Positions 9,048-17,426 are shown, counted from the stretch's first letter. The stretch: 33,955 nucleotides of DNA from an uncultured Pirellulaceae bacterium (GCA_937928215.1 CALFWL010000139.1:1-33955); one strand, 5' to 3'. Notes: a model not told the origin generated them from the sequence alone. A program made the numbers and translations.

Positions 9048-9887
9048 ATGAGCTACCATCCTCCCTCACGAACTCGCAGCAGTAATTTCAGCGGATTGAA
9101 GCTAAGGCTGATCATTGCTGCTGCGATCGTTCTGTTTTCCATCGTCAGCTATCTGGCCAAGGGCCAGATCAACCCTGTCACGGGCGAAAAGCAACGCGTT
9201 GACGATAGCGTCAGCGAGGAAATCATGATGGGCATTCAAGCTGCCCCCCAAATGGGTCAACCGTCTCGCGACAGACAGGCGGCCGCCCAGGTTCGGGAAG
9301 TCGGCGCTCGGCTCGTCAACCGACTGGACCAGCGGCTTCGAGAAAAAAGAATTGAGAATCCTTACCCGTTCGATTTCCACTTGCTTGCAGACCGCAACAC
9401 GGTCAATGCCTTCGCGCTTCCGGGTGGACAGGTATTTATCACCGAGGCACTTTTCCACCACCTAGAGGGCCATCCCGGACGAATCGCGGGGGTGCTGGGA
9501 CACGAAATCGGCCATGTCTTGGAACGCCACGGTTCAGAACGGATGGCGACGGGAGGATTCATCAAAGGGTTGGTCAGTGCCGCGGGCGTCGCAGGCGGAA
9601 GTTTTGAAACGGCCAACATGGCAGCCTACGCAGGTAATTTCTTGAGCATGAAATACGGCCGTGACGCCGAACTGGAATCCGACCGCTGGGGAATTGAATT
9701 GATGATGCTTGCTGGTTACAGCCCCGAACATCTGCTGACGGTCATGGACGTGCTGGAAAAAACGTCGGGCGGAGGCGGAACGCCGGAATTCATGAGCACT
9801 CACCCTCGCCCAGCCAACCGCCGGGAGTACATTCAATCAATCATCCGGGAAAAATTCCCCAACGGCTTACCGAGTGGACTGCATTGA
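9048..9887 (+). CDS. Membrane-anchored M48-family zinc metalloprotease
   Basis: Peptidase M48 (HtpX/BepA-like) expected to act in the periplasm or planctomycete paryphoplasm, degrading or refolding envelope proteins. 279 residues from the ATG at 9048; the frame is open further upstream (to 8883), but that extension lacks protein character and lies in the divergent promoter region. A single N-terminal membrane segment (about 20-37) follows a basic stretch. Zinc ligands are His152 and His156 of HEIGH, with Glu153 catalytic, and Glu198 in the ELESD motif as third ligand. The C-terminal STHPRPANR is typical of M48C proteases. Its stop codon overlaps the TTG start of the AMP nucleosidase (TTGA), so the two are probably co-translated. 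Confidence 0.9.
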   Translation: MSYHPPSRTRSSNFSGLKLRLIIAAAIVLFSIVSYLAKGQINPVTGEKQRVDDSVSEEIMMGIQAAPQMGQPSRDRQAAAQVREVGARLVNRLDQRLREKRIENPYPFDFHLLADRNTVNAFALPGGQVFITEALFHHLEGHPGRIAGVLGHEIGHVLERHGSERMATGGFIKGLVSAAGVAGGSFETANMAAYAGNFLSMKYGRDAELESDRWGIELMMLAGYSPEHLLTVMDVLEKTSGGGGTPEFMSTHPRPANRREYIQSIIREKFPNGLPSGLH

Positions 9888-10693
9888 ACGACTTGCCCGT
9901 ATCCGACAACCAGGATCAACCGATTGATCGACGCCAAATCGCCAGAGATTGGCTGCCTCGGTACACGGGCATGCCGCTGGAAGCGTTTGGCGACTACGTG
10001 CTGCTGACCAATTTTGATTATTACGTTCGCCAGTTCGCTTCACGATTCGGGTGCGAAATTCATGGCTACGGCAAACCGATGCAGGCGGCCACCAATCAGG
10101 ACGGCCTGACGATCATCAACTTCGGAATCGGTTCGGCCAACGCCGCCACGGTGATGGATTTGTTAAGTGCGAGACAACCGAAGGGCGTGCTGTTCTTGGG
10201 CAAATGCGGCGGGCTGAAGGACTCGACCGAAATCGGGAACTTCATCCTTCCGATCGCGGCCATTCGTGGCGAAGGAACCAGCGACGATTACCTGTTGCCG
10301 GCCGTGCCAGCGTTGCCTTCTTTCAAACTGCACAAGTTCGTTTCCGAGGGCCTGGTCCGGCGAAAACTCGAGTACCGTACAGGCGTCATCTACACGACGA
10401 ACCGCCGACTCTGGGAGCACGATTACGAATTCCGCCAACGCCTTCATGCGATGACCTGCATTGGTATCGATATGGAAACCGCGACCTTGTTCATCGTCGG
10501 ACACTACAACCAGATTTCTCGCGGCGCGCTCTTGTTAGTATCTGACGTTCCGACCACTCCCGAGGGAGTCAAAACGGAGGCATCGGACACCGCCGTCACT
10601 CAAAACTGGGTCGACCTGCATCTTGAAATCGGCATCGAAGCCATGTCTGACATCGGTGCGGGTGGTGAACCGATCCGCCATTTTCAGTATTGA
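9884..10693 (+). CDS. amn: AMP nucleosidase
   Basis: Hydrolyses AMP to adenine and ribose 5-phosphate in the cytoplasm, controlling adenylate pools. 269 residues, the short bacterial form without the extra N-terminal domain of the E. coli enzyme. Phosphorylase/nucleosidase-fold signatures are GIGSANAATVMD (81-92), FLGKCGGLKD (104-113), IDMETATLF near 195 (nucleoside ribose-binding Met-Glu), and LLVSDVP near 220 with the base-binding Asp. The only start compatible with the conserved N-terminus is TTG at 9884, inside the last codons of the M48 gene. No other good initiation codon exists before residue 30, so translational coupling is likely. A related purine phosphorylase is possible but less likely given the KCGGLKD motif. 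Confidence 0.88.
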   Translation: MNDLPVSDNQDQPIDRRQIARDWLPRYTGMPLEAFGDYVLLTNFDYYVRQFASRFGCEIHGYGKPMQAATNQDGLTIINFGIGSANAATVMDLLSARQPKGVLFLGKCGGLKDSTEIGNFILPIAAIRGEGTSDDYLLPAVPALPSFKLHKFVSEGLVRRKLEYRTGVIYTTNRRLWEHDYEFRQRLHAMTCIGIDMETATLFIVGHYNQISRGALLLVSDVPTTPEGVKTEASDTAVTQNWVDLHLEIGIEAMSDIGAGGEPIRHFQY

Positions 10694-11177
10694 CCAACAC
10701 ATGACATCGATTGTCACCCGTTGGAAGGATTGATCGGCAACATCCCCGGAACCGCATCTTGGCTTGCGACGGACTGTTGCACTCAGGTCACGGTTCGGCG
10801 GCTCAACAGGATCGACCTTGCCATACACTCGCAACCCATACACTCACAACCGCACCGCCAAAATGAGCAAACCGGGAAGAACGGGCAAACATCGAATTGG
10901 GAAATTTGTATTTTTTTCTTCAAAATTGGTCTGAAAACGGATATTGCAGGCACGATTCCACTTGACAGAGCTTTCAGACCCTTGCGAACGCGCCGAAGGT
11001 TCGCTACTTTGACAGGATCAAAAGTTTGGTGTCAACCCCCTGTCCAGAATCTTTCAAGACACCTTAGACGAAAATCGAATGCAATTCGATTAGCGGAAGT
11101 GTTGGAACGCTTCCCAATACAAAATCAAGTCCAATGGAAGGCTTGAGAAAAAGGAATTTACCAAAAGGGAATCCATC
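10694..11177 (+). promoter_or_regulatory. 484-bp leader/promoter region of csrA
   Basis: No protein is supported here. It holds a 15-bp tandem repeat (10821-10835 and 10836-10850, one mismatch), A/T-rich DNA at about 10898-10925, two TTGACA-like hexamers (10962-10967 and 11009-11014) without convincing partners, and the hairpin at 11073-11091. Several GGA triplets lie just before the csrA start, including in AAAAGGAATT, which is the core sequence bound by CsrA. Autoregulation is therefore possible but is inference. Confidence 0.45.
11073..11091 (+). promoter_or_regulatory. Perfect 8-bp hairpin in the csrA leader
   Basis: AATCGAAT and ATTCGATT pair around the loop GCA, about 87 nt before the csrA ATG. 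No U-run follows, so it does not look like an intrinsic terminator. It could be an operator palindrome or RNA structure. Confidence 0.45.
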
Positions 11178-11375
11178 ATGTTGGTATTAAGTCGAAAAAT
11201 CGGCGAACGGATCTGGATTGGCGATGAAATCGCCGTGACGGTCGTGCGCATCACCGGTGGCGGTGTGCGAATCGGGATCGAGGCACCGTCTGAAATGCCG
11301 GTCGTCCGAGAAGAGCTAAAACGAAAGCTGGAACAACAGCAGGCAGAAGCTACCAAGCCTTCTTTGCCTCGTTAG
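11178..11375 (+). CDS. csrA: Carbon storage regulator, RNA-binding translational regulator
   Basis: 65-residue homodimeric RNA-binding protein that binds GGA motifs in mRNA leaders to block or stabilise translation. The N-terminus MLVLSRKIGERIWIGDEI is the canonical first strand and RNA-binding edge. VRIGIEAPSEMPVVREEL holds the second RNA-binding region with the conserved Arg. The tail after residue 50 is a charged and Gln-rich extension typical of many bacteria. The ATG at 11178 follows AAAAGGGAATCC, an acceptable ribosome site. It is flanked by long gaps, so it is probably monocistronic. No fliW is seen in the window. Confidence 0.96.
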   Translation: MLVLSRKIGERIWIGDEIAVTVVRITGGGVRIGIEAPSEMPVVREELKRKLEQQQAEATKPSLPR

Positions 11376-11388
11376 TTCTTTTACCTTA

Positions 11389-11419
11389 TCTGCCCGAAGC
11401 TTTTGTCTGCCCGAAGCTT
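11389..11419. repeat. 14-bp direct repeat after csrA
   Basis: TCTGCCCGAAGCTT occurs at 11389-11402 and again at 11406-11419 with 3 nt between. It probably arose by local slippage. Each copy contains the palindrome AAGCTT. Confidence 0.6.
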
Positions 11420-11522
11420 GTTGATGCAAAGAGTCTATCGCGGAAGCAGAGATTGAAATCGGGCTCGGAAGCCGTTCAGGCAAGTTGTTGAATGCGGTCG
11501 GCTCCTACTTGCCCCGTTCGAA

Positions 11523-12482
11523 TCATTGCTGCTGATTCACGTCACCGAAAATGCCGTCCTTGTCTGCGACGTGCGCATCTTGAGTAATTACGATTTTCCC
11601 GGACCGTAAATCGACTCTCCGATCCGGCATCTGCCCAAGTGATCCGTGTTGTGTCACAAAACGAACCAATGCTGTCAACTTGTTCTGCGCCGAAGCTTCT
11701 CCGACCACTTCTTTTCCGGGCGCATTGCCCCAGACGACTTTCGTTCCGTTCTCTGGCCATAGTTCGAACGGGATCTCGGCTGCCGACATTTGACGACTCG
11801 ATCGCAGCGTCATCACGCGATAGATCCCCAATCGATCCGCTTCTGAACCGATCAAGCTGATGATTGCCGCGGCATCCACGATCCGCAGATCCGGCCACAC
11901 CGCCCATGGCCTGGCCATGCTGAAGCTTTGAGGATTGAAGACCGAGATTCGTGGCAATTTGAAGTGCTGAACCAGTTGAGGTGGCATGACCATCCCGTTT
12001 TGATCGACCGGCATCACTTGAGCCGTCTTGGTTCTGGCCCAACCGGGCACGTTGGTGTGGTTCAAAGTAACCATGCCCACAGGCCGCCGATAACGCAAGT
12101 CGATGTCCAGTCCGTCGGACGACTTACGAACCTGATCCACTTCCTCCACCCAACCGACCGACTTTAGTGTCATCGCCGTTCTTGCAACGACATCGGTGTC
12201 CAGGATGTTCGGAGGCGCCTGCCCTGCGGGAACCTCAAGCAGCAGTCGTTTTAAATCGATCCTTGCCCACGAGGGAGCAGGCGTGATTCGAACTCGATCT
12301 GCCGTCAACTGATAGTCTTGGACCGGGATCAAGCGGTGTTGATATCGTTCCCACAGGTTCAACGCGCCGACAATGGTCAACACAGTGATCAGCACAAACA
12401 ACGTTCCCGGATGCAGCAACGTCCCACGCAACGAGAAGTTGTTGATCAGCCGATCGAGTAAATCTTCGTTTCGTCTTGCCAT
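11523..12482 (-). CDS. FtsQ/DivIB-like cell-division protein
   Basis: 319-residue bitopic membrane protein. A short basic cytoplasmic tail is followed by one membrane helix (about 26-45, TLFVLITVLTIVGALNLW). The extracytoplasmic part resembles a POTRA plus beta domain: AMTLKSVGWVEEVDQVRK and LDIDLRYRRPVGMV match the typical 'WV..V.V.R..P..L.I...ER.PVA' pattern of FtsQ. The next gene upstream on the same strand is murB, the usual dcw-cluster context, supporting the call. FtsQ elsewhere links FtsLB to the FtsZ ring. FtsA and FtsZ are absent here, and planctomycetes as a group are known to lack FtsZ. The similarity is pattern-based, so a broader POTRA-type envelope protein remains possible. Confidence 0.68.
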   Translation of the reverse strand: MARRNEDLLDRLINNFSLRGTLLHPGTLFVLITVLTIVGALNLWERYQHRLIPVQDYQLTADRVRITPAPSWARIDLKRLLLEVPAGQAPPNILDTDVVARTAMTLKSVGWVEEVDQVRKSSDGLDIDLRYRRPVGMVTLNHTNVPGWARTKTAQVMPVDQNGMVMPPQLVQHFKLPRISVFNPQSFSMARPWAVWPDLRIVDAAAIISLIGSEADRLGIYRVMTLRSSRQMSAAEIPFELWPENGTKVVWGNAPGKEVVGEASAQNKLTALVRFVTQHGSLGQMPDRRVDLRSGKIVITQDAHVADKDGIFGDVNQQQ

Positions 12483-12754
12483 GGTCCCGACACTGGTTCA
12501 GACTCAGCCCGACAGTTCAAACACGGGGCGAATGGATGTATTATCGAACGATCACCGCACGACAGTTCGCCAAAGCCTGAACGGTCCACCCAGCCGGAAG
12601 GACCGTCACAAAACGGTATTACGTTGAACGCCCAAGCGGCTCAATGCCACGGAACTTACGATCAACGACGCAAACACTGAGCAGACACGAATACGCCTCT
12701 AACCGCCAACCGCTTCGTCAAAATTGGTGCGATTGGTGGCGAATATCTCTGGAA

Positions 12755-13633
12755 CTACCAAACCTGAATCGCGTCTTGGAGTTCGATCTCCAACCGATCG
12801 GCAACCTGCTGACGCACTTTCTTCATCAGCTCCAGCACTTGCTCGCTGGTCGCACCGGATTCGGCAACGAAGAAATTGGGATCACGATCGGAAACATGAA
12901 CCGGCCCAACCGATTCACCCGCCAGTCCGGCATCGGAAATCAACTTGCTGGCCGATTCGCCACCATGATCGCGAAACATGTACGCCGAGTTCTCGTCCGC
13001 GTCCGGTTGAGCGGCTCGACGCACGATCCACAGCTTCTGCATCCGTTTGGTCAACGAGTTTGCAGGTTCGGTCTCGAACTCGAATCGACCTTCGAGAATC
13101 GCAAGCTCCGTCAAACTGCTCTGGCGATAGGAAAACGAAAGCGAGTCAGAATCTCGCGTCGCAATCTGACCATCACGCGTCAAAACCGTCGCGCTGCGAA
13201 CCCAGCCACCAAAATCGACTCCGTGGTAGCCCGTGTTGTTGTGAAGCGCTCCACCGACCGTGCCCGGAATGCCAACCAGTTGTTCGGGACCGGAAAAACC
13301 CTCCCGCGCCGCCGTGGCAATAAAGTGCGACAGCTTCGCGCCGCCGCCGGCCGTCAACGAGTTTCCATCAACGGAAATTTGGCAAAACTCGGGAGCCGAC
13401 AGATGAATCACGCAACCTTGCACTCCTTCGCTGCGGACCAGCAAATTGGACCCGCCTCCCAGCAAGCGAACGGGAACCTGATCCTCAGCGCAGCGTTTGA
13501 CTAGCGCGATCAATTCATCTCGCGTCGTTGGCTCGGCAAAATATTGGGCCACCCCGCCCAATTTCAGGCTGGTATGAGCAGCCAGCGGTTCATTCTCGCG
13601 AACAATGTGCTCAAATCCGGTCGTCAGTGACAA
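12755..13633 (-). CDS. murB: UDP-N-acetylenolpyruvoylglucosamine reductase
   Basis: FAD enzyme reducing UDP-GlcNAc-enolpyruvate to UDP-MurNAc, the second committed step of peptidoglycan synthesis. 292 residues from a TTG at 13633, chosen because GAGGA lies 7 nt upstream and the family N-terminus (IVRENEPLAAHTSLKLGG) follows; the frame stays open to 13804, but that part runs into the repeat element. FAD-binding signatures are GGGSNLLV, GIPGTVGGALHNNTGYHG and FSYRQSS (substrate Tyr-Arg). The C-terminal ESASKLISDAGLAG and IELQDAIQVW (probable catalytic Glu) are present. Where most MurB proteins have G(S/C)xFKNP, this one reads SAYMFRDH, so the proton-donor Ser/Cys seems to be Tyr. It precedes the ftsQ-like gene by 272 bp. 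Confidence 0.9.
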   Translation of the reverse strand: MSLTTGFEHIVRENEPLAAHTSLKLGGVAQYFAEPTTRDELIALVKRCAEDQVPVRLLGGGSNLLVRSEGVQGCVIHLSAPEFCQISVDGNSLTAGGGAKLSHFIATAAREGFSGPEQLVGIPGTVGGALHNNTGYHGVDFGGWVRSATVLTRDGQIATRDSDSLSFSYRQSSLTELAILEGRFEFETEPANSLTKRMQKLWIVRRAAQPDADENSAYMFRDHGGESASKLISDAGLAGESVGPVHVSDRDPNFFVAESGATSEQVLELMKKVRQQVADRLEIELQDAIQVW

Positions 13634-13774
13634 AACAGTGTCCTCGCATGGGGGCGTTAAGAACCCACATGTTAGTAAATTTTTCCCGGACGGAACAGGT
13701 TTGAACAAAGCGGGAGAGACAAGGTGGGGATGGGCCGGACGAAGAAAGAAGGGCCGGGCGGAGAAAGGGTGGGG

Positions 13775-13935
13775 CGGACGGAGCCTTCCCCTCCCTAGAA
13801 TCATCGATCGGGAGAGTAAGGCTCCGCCCGCACTCGTTGGGATCGGAGAGCTTAAGGTTGAGTATCAGGTCGGACGGAGCCTTCCCCTCCCTAGTTTGTT
13901 AACATCCGTCGGGAGGACGCGGCTCCGCCCAAGCC
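13775..13935 (-). repeat. 96-bp repeat family, locus A (one full unit and two partial units)
   Basis: The hexadecamer CGGACGGAGCCTTCCC occurs at 13775 and again at 13871, exactly 96 bp apart. The bases between match, in reverse complement, the unit repeated at 18631-18918, including the ends GGCTCCG and CGGAGCC, the ATCGATCGGGAG block, and ACTCGTTGGGATCGGAG. A degenerate third unit (CATCCGTCGGGAGGACGCGGCTCCGCCC) follows to about 13935. It lies between the BatA-like gene and murB. Confidence 0.8.
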
Positions 13936-13978
13936 AAATCCAATGACACGCTTGAGCCAGCGATCGGGGCGGGCGGAG

Positions 13979-16417
13979 CTAACTTGAGCGATAGAACTGG
14001 TTCGCGATCAAATTTTCGACGGACATCGCGATCAACAGCATCAGCATCAGCAACGGGTAAAGTTCTTTTCCCCGGCGGTTGGTGCCCTGCTGGCGCTTGA
14101 TCTCTTCCTTTTGCTGCACGACCTGGTAACGATCGACTCCGAAAAACGTGTCCAAACGATCGGGCTCCAGCCGAGTCAAATCAGTCGCAGATGGATCAAG
14201 GCTGGTGCTGAATCCGCGCAGGGCGGGCCCGTTCAGTTGACCCTTCAACCGGTAATGCCCCGGTAGATCGGTAAATCGATACCGAATCGCTCCATCAATG
14301 GCGTTCACGGTCGCGGGTGATTGATCTTCGGCTGGAGTAAACACTCGATACGATTCCGGCCAGCGTCGCAGGTCGTTCTCAAACGAAGCAACTTCCCCCA
14401 CTTGAAGGTTCAATGAATCCGCATCGCCCGCCACGACATGCTGAGCAATCGCGCGAACCAGTAGCCACGCGGGCAAGGGCTTCCCCAAAAACAGCTCGTT
14501 CCAGATCGTCCGATCTTCCGACCACGCGGGCTCAGAGATCGGAGTCGTCATCGTCAAAATTCTACCGCCGCCGATCCGATGCTCCCACAAGGCAGCCTCG
14601 CGGTTCGAGTAACGTAACAAGACGCTGGCGGTCGAGACAAGTTGACCTTCTTCGGCTCCATTCGTTTTGCTCTGATCGCTCGAACGAGCCGTCGAACCCC
14701 AATGCAATTGAACCGGAAACCGATTCCATGGAATCCCTGTGTCCATGCGACGAAACGAACGGAACAGAGGATGAGCCAGATCGTTTTCGCGTGGACTGAG
14801 AAATACATCATCCGCGTCGCGCCACACTCGCGTCAAGGAAAACCCTAACGCTTGTTGAGCAACATCAGACTGAAAGGATGAGTGGATTGTTGGCCCATTT
14901 TTGGCGTTGCCGCCGAGGAACATCGCGACGCCACCGCCTCCGTTCGCATAGTTGATCAGGCGTTGCCAAGTGGCTTCGGTCATTGGCGGTGGATCGAGCA
15001 GAAAGATGGCTGCGTAGTCCGCATCGGTTTCGTTTGTTCGGGATTCGAACTGCTGCAACGTGATTTCCTCGCAGTCGTACCGAGCGGTCCCCAGTTCGAC
15101 CGATCGCGTTGGAGCAATCGTGCTGACCAAGTTAGTTGCGTTGACATCCGCCGGTGAAATCACCAACGCTCTCCACTGCGGGCTGACTTGAAAGGTGAAG
15201 TGTCGAACATCATCCACCGCCAGCGAATCGGAGCCAACAATTTCCGCTTGGCCGTGATACGTTCCCGGTTGCAAGTTCTGTTGAAATCGAAAACTGACGG
15301 CTGCGACGCCGTTTTCACGAACGTCAATCGCCGACTGCTGTTTCCACGCATCATCCGAATACACGGCGCGGCCATCACGCATGACCGGACGCGAGAGATC
15401 CGGCTGCTCGATGGACAAATTCACCGTCCGCTGCCCGGCGTCGCCGACACGATTGACTTCGGTGGAAACGACCAAACCGCCCGATTCAGTGATCTCGACA
15501 GCCGAAAGCTGCACAGGTGATAACGAATAATTCTCGACGCCAGCATTCCCCACGTCGACGACAATCACGTTGCCGGTTGAAACTCGGCTGATCTTTTGGC
15601 GCAACGATTGTGAAGCTTTTCCTTGCCAACTGGCAGCCGTCAAGTCGGTCAAGACATAAACTTCCTTGCGAGCCAGATCGGTTTGATCGAGCAACGTCAA
15701 TCCGTCATCCAATGTTTCCGGAATTCCGGAAGCGACATGATTGATGCTCAGCTTGCTGGCTCGCCGCTGAGCGGCTGCCGGATCCACAGAGAAAAATGGC
15801 TCGTCGTGGTCCGTCGCCAACACACAGACTCGGCTGTCGTCAGGAAACTGGCCAACCAACCACGACGCGATTTCCTGAGCCCGCTCCAGTCGCGTTTTGT
15901 TGTTCTGTCGGTAACTCATTCGCGGAGAAGTATCGATCAGTACGACCGCAGCGACTGGCGTTTGAACGTCTCCCAGCCCTGACGAAGATTCGCTGCCAAA
16001 CAAACTCCATGCCGACCAGCCGCCGTATCCGATCAGGCTCAACAGGACCGCTCCCAGAACCGACGCCAACACCATGTTCGAACGCTTGCCCAACAAGGTC
16101 GCTAGGAACCAGCCGCCGACGATCAAGCTGACCAACCCGATGCTACCCACCGTCAGCCAGTTCCCAAAATCTCGGGACGCAACAGCCGGTCCTGCCAGGG
16201 CTAGGGCTCCCAACGCCACCAGCAGGCAACGGAGCAATAACAACATCATGTGCCGCAACCGCATCCGTGACTTCGTCGAATGCTGTCGCTCTTGCAAAAA
16301 TCGCAGTGTCGGCAGGTCGACTCGTTTGGGTTTCGGCTGCATCAGAAAATGCAGAATCACAGGCACGGCTAGCAGGGCTCCGCCCAACCCGAGGATCATA
16401 AAATTCGTCCACGCCAT
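13979..16417 (-). CDS. BatA-like membrane protein with N-terminal double-transmembrane domain and vWA-like region
   Basis: 812 residues from the ATG at 16417, which has AGAGGG 8 nt upstream (an ATG nine codons earlier lacks one). The N-terminus (WTNFMILGLGGALLAVPVILHFL, then PKPKRVDLPTLRFL and a second helix LLLLRCLLVALGALALAGPA) is the BatA/aerotolerance N-terminal domain. Two further helices follow, then a von Willebrand A-like domain beginning AVVLIDTSPRMS. The metal site is degenerate: DTSPR replaces DxSxS. The middle holds Ig-like beta-rich segments and a ThuA/GATase-like region (AIFLLDPPPMTEATWQRLINY). A last membrane helix (LYPLLMLMLLIAMSVENLI) ends the protein. It follows the DUF58 gene on the same strand, the usual Bat/MoxR-locus pairing. 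Role probably in envelope protein assembly or stress; the exact function is unknown. Confidence 0.85.
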   Translation of the reverse strand: MAWTNFMILGLGGALLAVPVILHFLMQPKPKRVDLPTLRFLQERQHSTKSRMRLRHMMLLLLRCLLVALGALALAGPAVASRDFGNWLTVGSIGLVSLIVGGWFLATLLGKRSNMVLASVLGAVLLSLIGYGGWSAWSLFGSESSSGLGDVQTPVAAVVLIDTSPRMSYRQNNKTRLERAQEIASWLVGQFPDDSRVCVLATDHDEPFFSVDPAAAQRRASKLSINHVASGIPETLDDGLTLLDQTDLARKEVYVLTDLTAASWQGKASQSLRQKISRVSTGNVIVVDVGNAGVENYSLSPVQLSAVEITESGGLVVSTEVNRVGDAGQRTVNLSIEQPDLSRPVMRDGRAVYSDDAWKQQSAIDVRENGVAAVSFRFQQNLQPGTYHGQAEIVGSDSLAVDDVRHFTFQVSPQWRALVISPADVNATNLVSTIAPTRSVELGTARYDCEEITLQQFESRTNETDADYAAIFLLDPPPMTEATWQRLINYANGGGGVAMFLGGNAKNGPTIHSSFQSDVAQQALGFSLTRVWRDADDVFLSPRENDLAHPLFRSFRRMDTGIPWNRFPVQLHWGSTARSSDQSKTNGAEEGQLVSTASVLLRYSNREAALWEHRIGGGRILTMTTPISEPAWSEDRTIWNELFLGKPLPAWLLVRAIAQHVVAGDADSLNLQVGEVASFENDLRRWPESYRVFTPAEDQSPATVNAIDGAIRYRFTDLPGHYRLKGQLNGPALRGFSTSLDPSATDLTRLEPDRLDTFFGVDRYQVVQQKEEIKRQQGTNRRGKELYPLLMLMLLIAMSVENLIANQFYRSS

Positions 16418-16448
16418 CAGCAGAGCCCTCTGAACAAATGGCAAGTGC

Positions 16449-16528
16449 GGAATGCGGAGTGTGGAATTCTAAAAAGCGCGCGGGCAAACGCGTTGATTCC
16501 GCGTTCCCTGTTCCTCATTCCGCATTCC
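16449..16528. repeat. 10-bp inverted repeat between the DUF58 and BatA-like genes
   Basis: GGAATGCGGA (16449-16458) and TCCGCATTCC (16519-16528) are perfect inverted copies 60 bp apart. Flanking GGAAT/ATTCC motifs add partial symmetry. It may form a long hairpin in the intercistronic RNA or be a decayed small palindromic element. Confidence 0.5.
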
Positions 16529-16532
16529 ATCA

Positions 16533-17426
16533 TCATCCTCGCGCGCGACGGCTAAGCAGGTATTCCATCAACGCCTTATCGAACTGCATGCTGGTGTCCA
16601 AGGCGACGTAATCAAATCCGCCAGCCTGACTTTGCCGAGCAAGCGAGTCACGAAATTCCTTGATCCGCTGAACATAATCGGATCTAAATCCGTCCGAATC
16701 GACCTTCATTTCCTGATCGGTTTCTGGGTCTCGCATTTCATACATCCCGTTGAAGGGAAAGCTGACCTCGGCCTCATCGAGAACATGAAACAAAATGATG
16801 TCGTGACCTCCGTGCCGCAATCGATACAATGCGTTGAACATCGCGTCTTCATCGGACAGCAAATCCGAAAAGATCATGACCAGACTTCGCGTCTTCAGCA
16901 TCGCCGCGATCTGGCCCACGCTGTACCCAAAGTCTGTCGCTCCGGTGGGTTGAATTTTCGACAACAGGGACAGCACGTTTCCCAATTGCTTGCGATTGGA
17001 CCGTGGAGGCAGGCTTTCACGAACTTTATCGTTGAAGGTGATCAGCCCGACCGGATCCTGCTGCGAAACCATCAGGTACGCCAGTGCGGCGGCCAGGCAA
17101 ACGGCGTAGTCGAATTTGTTCAACGTTTGCTCGAACGTATACCCCATCGACTCGCTGAGATCCATCACCAGAAAGCCTGTCAGATTCGTTTCGGATTCGT
17201 ACTTGCGAGTGTAATACTTGTCGGTTTTCGCAAACACGTTCCAATCGATGTCGTTCGGATTGTCACCGGGCGAGTATTTTCGATGCTCGCTAAATTCGAC
17301 GCTGAAGCCGTGGAAGGGACTGGCGTGCAGGCCGTGCAGAAAACCGCGGACAACAAACTGAGCCCTCAGATCCAATCGCTTGATCTGGTTAACAACTTCC
17401 GGCTTGAGGTACTTTTCGACAGACAT
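16533..17426 (-). CDS. DUF58 domain protein (vWA-like)
   Basis: 297 residues starting at the ATG 17426 (MSVEKYLKPEVVNQIKRLDLRAQ); the open frame extends 23 codons further, but that part is not conserved in character. The family signature EFSEHRKYSPGDNPNDIDWNVFAKTDKYYTRKYESE is clear. A vWA-like domain follows with an intact MIDAS start DLSESM in FLVMDLSESMGY, and the C-terminus ends YLLSRRARG. DUF58 proteins usually sit beside a MoxR AAA ATPase and Bat-type membrane proteins and are thought to help assemble or mature complexes. Here the BatA-like partner is next, but no moxR gene is present in the window. Upstream is the RsbW-type kinase, 99 bp away. Confidence 0.92.
   Translation of the reverse strand: MSVEKYLKPEVVNQIKRLDLRAQFVVRGFLHGLHASPFHGFSVEFSEHRKYSPGDNPNDIDWNVFAKTDKYYTRKYESETNLTGFLVMDLSESMGYTFEQTLNKFDYAVCLAAALAYLMVSQQDPVGLITFNDKVRESLPPRSNRKQLGNVLSLLSKIQPTGATDFGYSVGQIAAMLKTRSLVMIFSDLLSDEDAMFNALYRLRHGGHDIILFHVLDEAEVSFPFNGMYEMRDPETDQEMKVDSDGFRSDYVQRIKEFRDSLARQSQAGGFDYVALDTSMQFDKALMEYLLSRRARG

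Noticed and set aside
10962-11014. Two TTGACA hexamers upstream of csrA as sigma-70 promoters
   Set aside because: Neither has a recognisable -10 box at 16-18 bp, so a promoter cannot be called.
12644-13504. 286-aa and 199-aa plus-strand ORFs
   Set aside because: Antisense to murB; Arg-rich composition typical of shadow frames.
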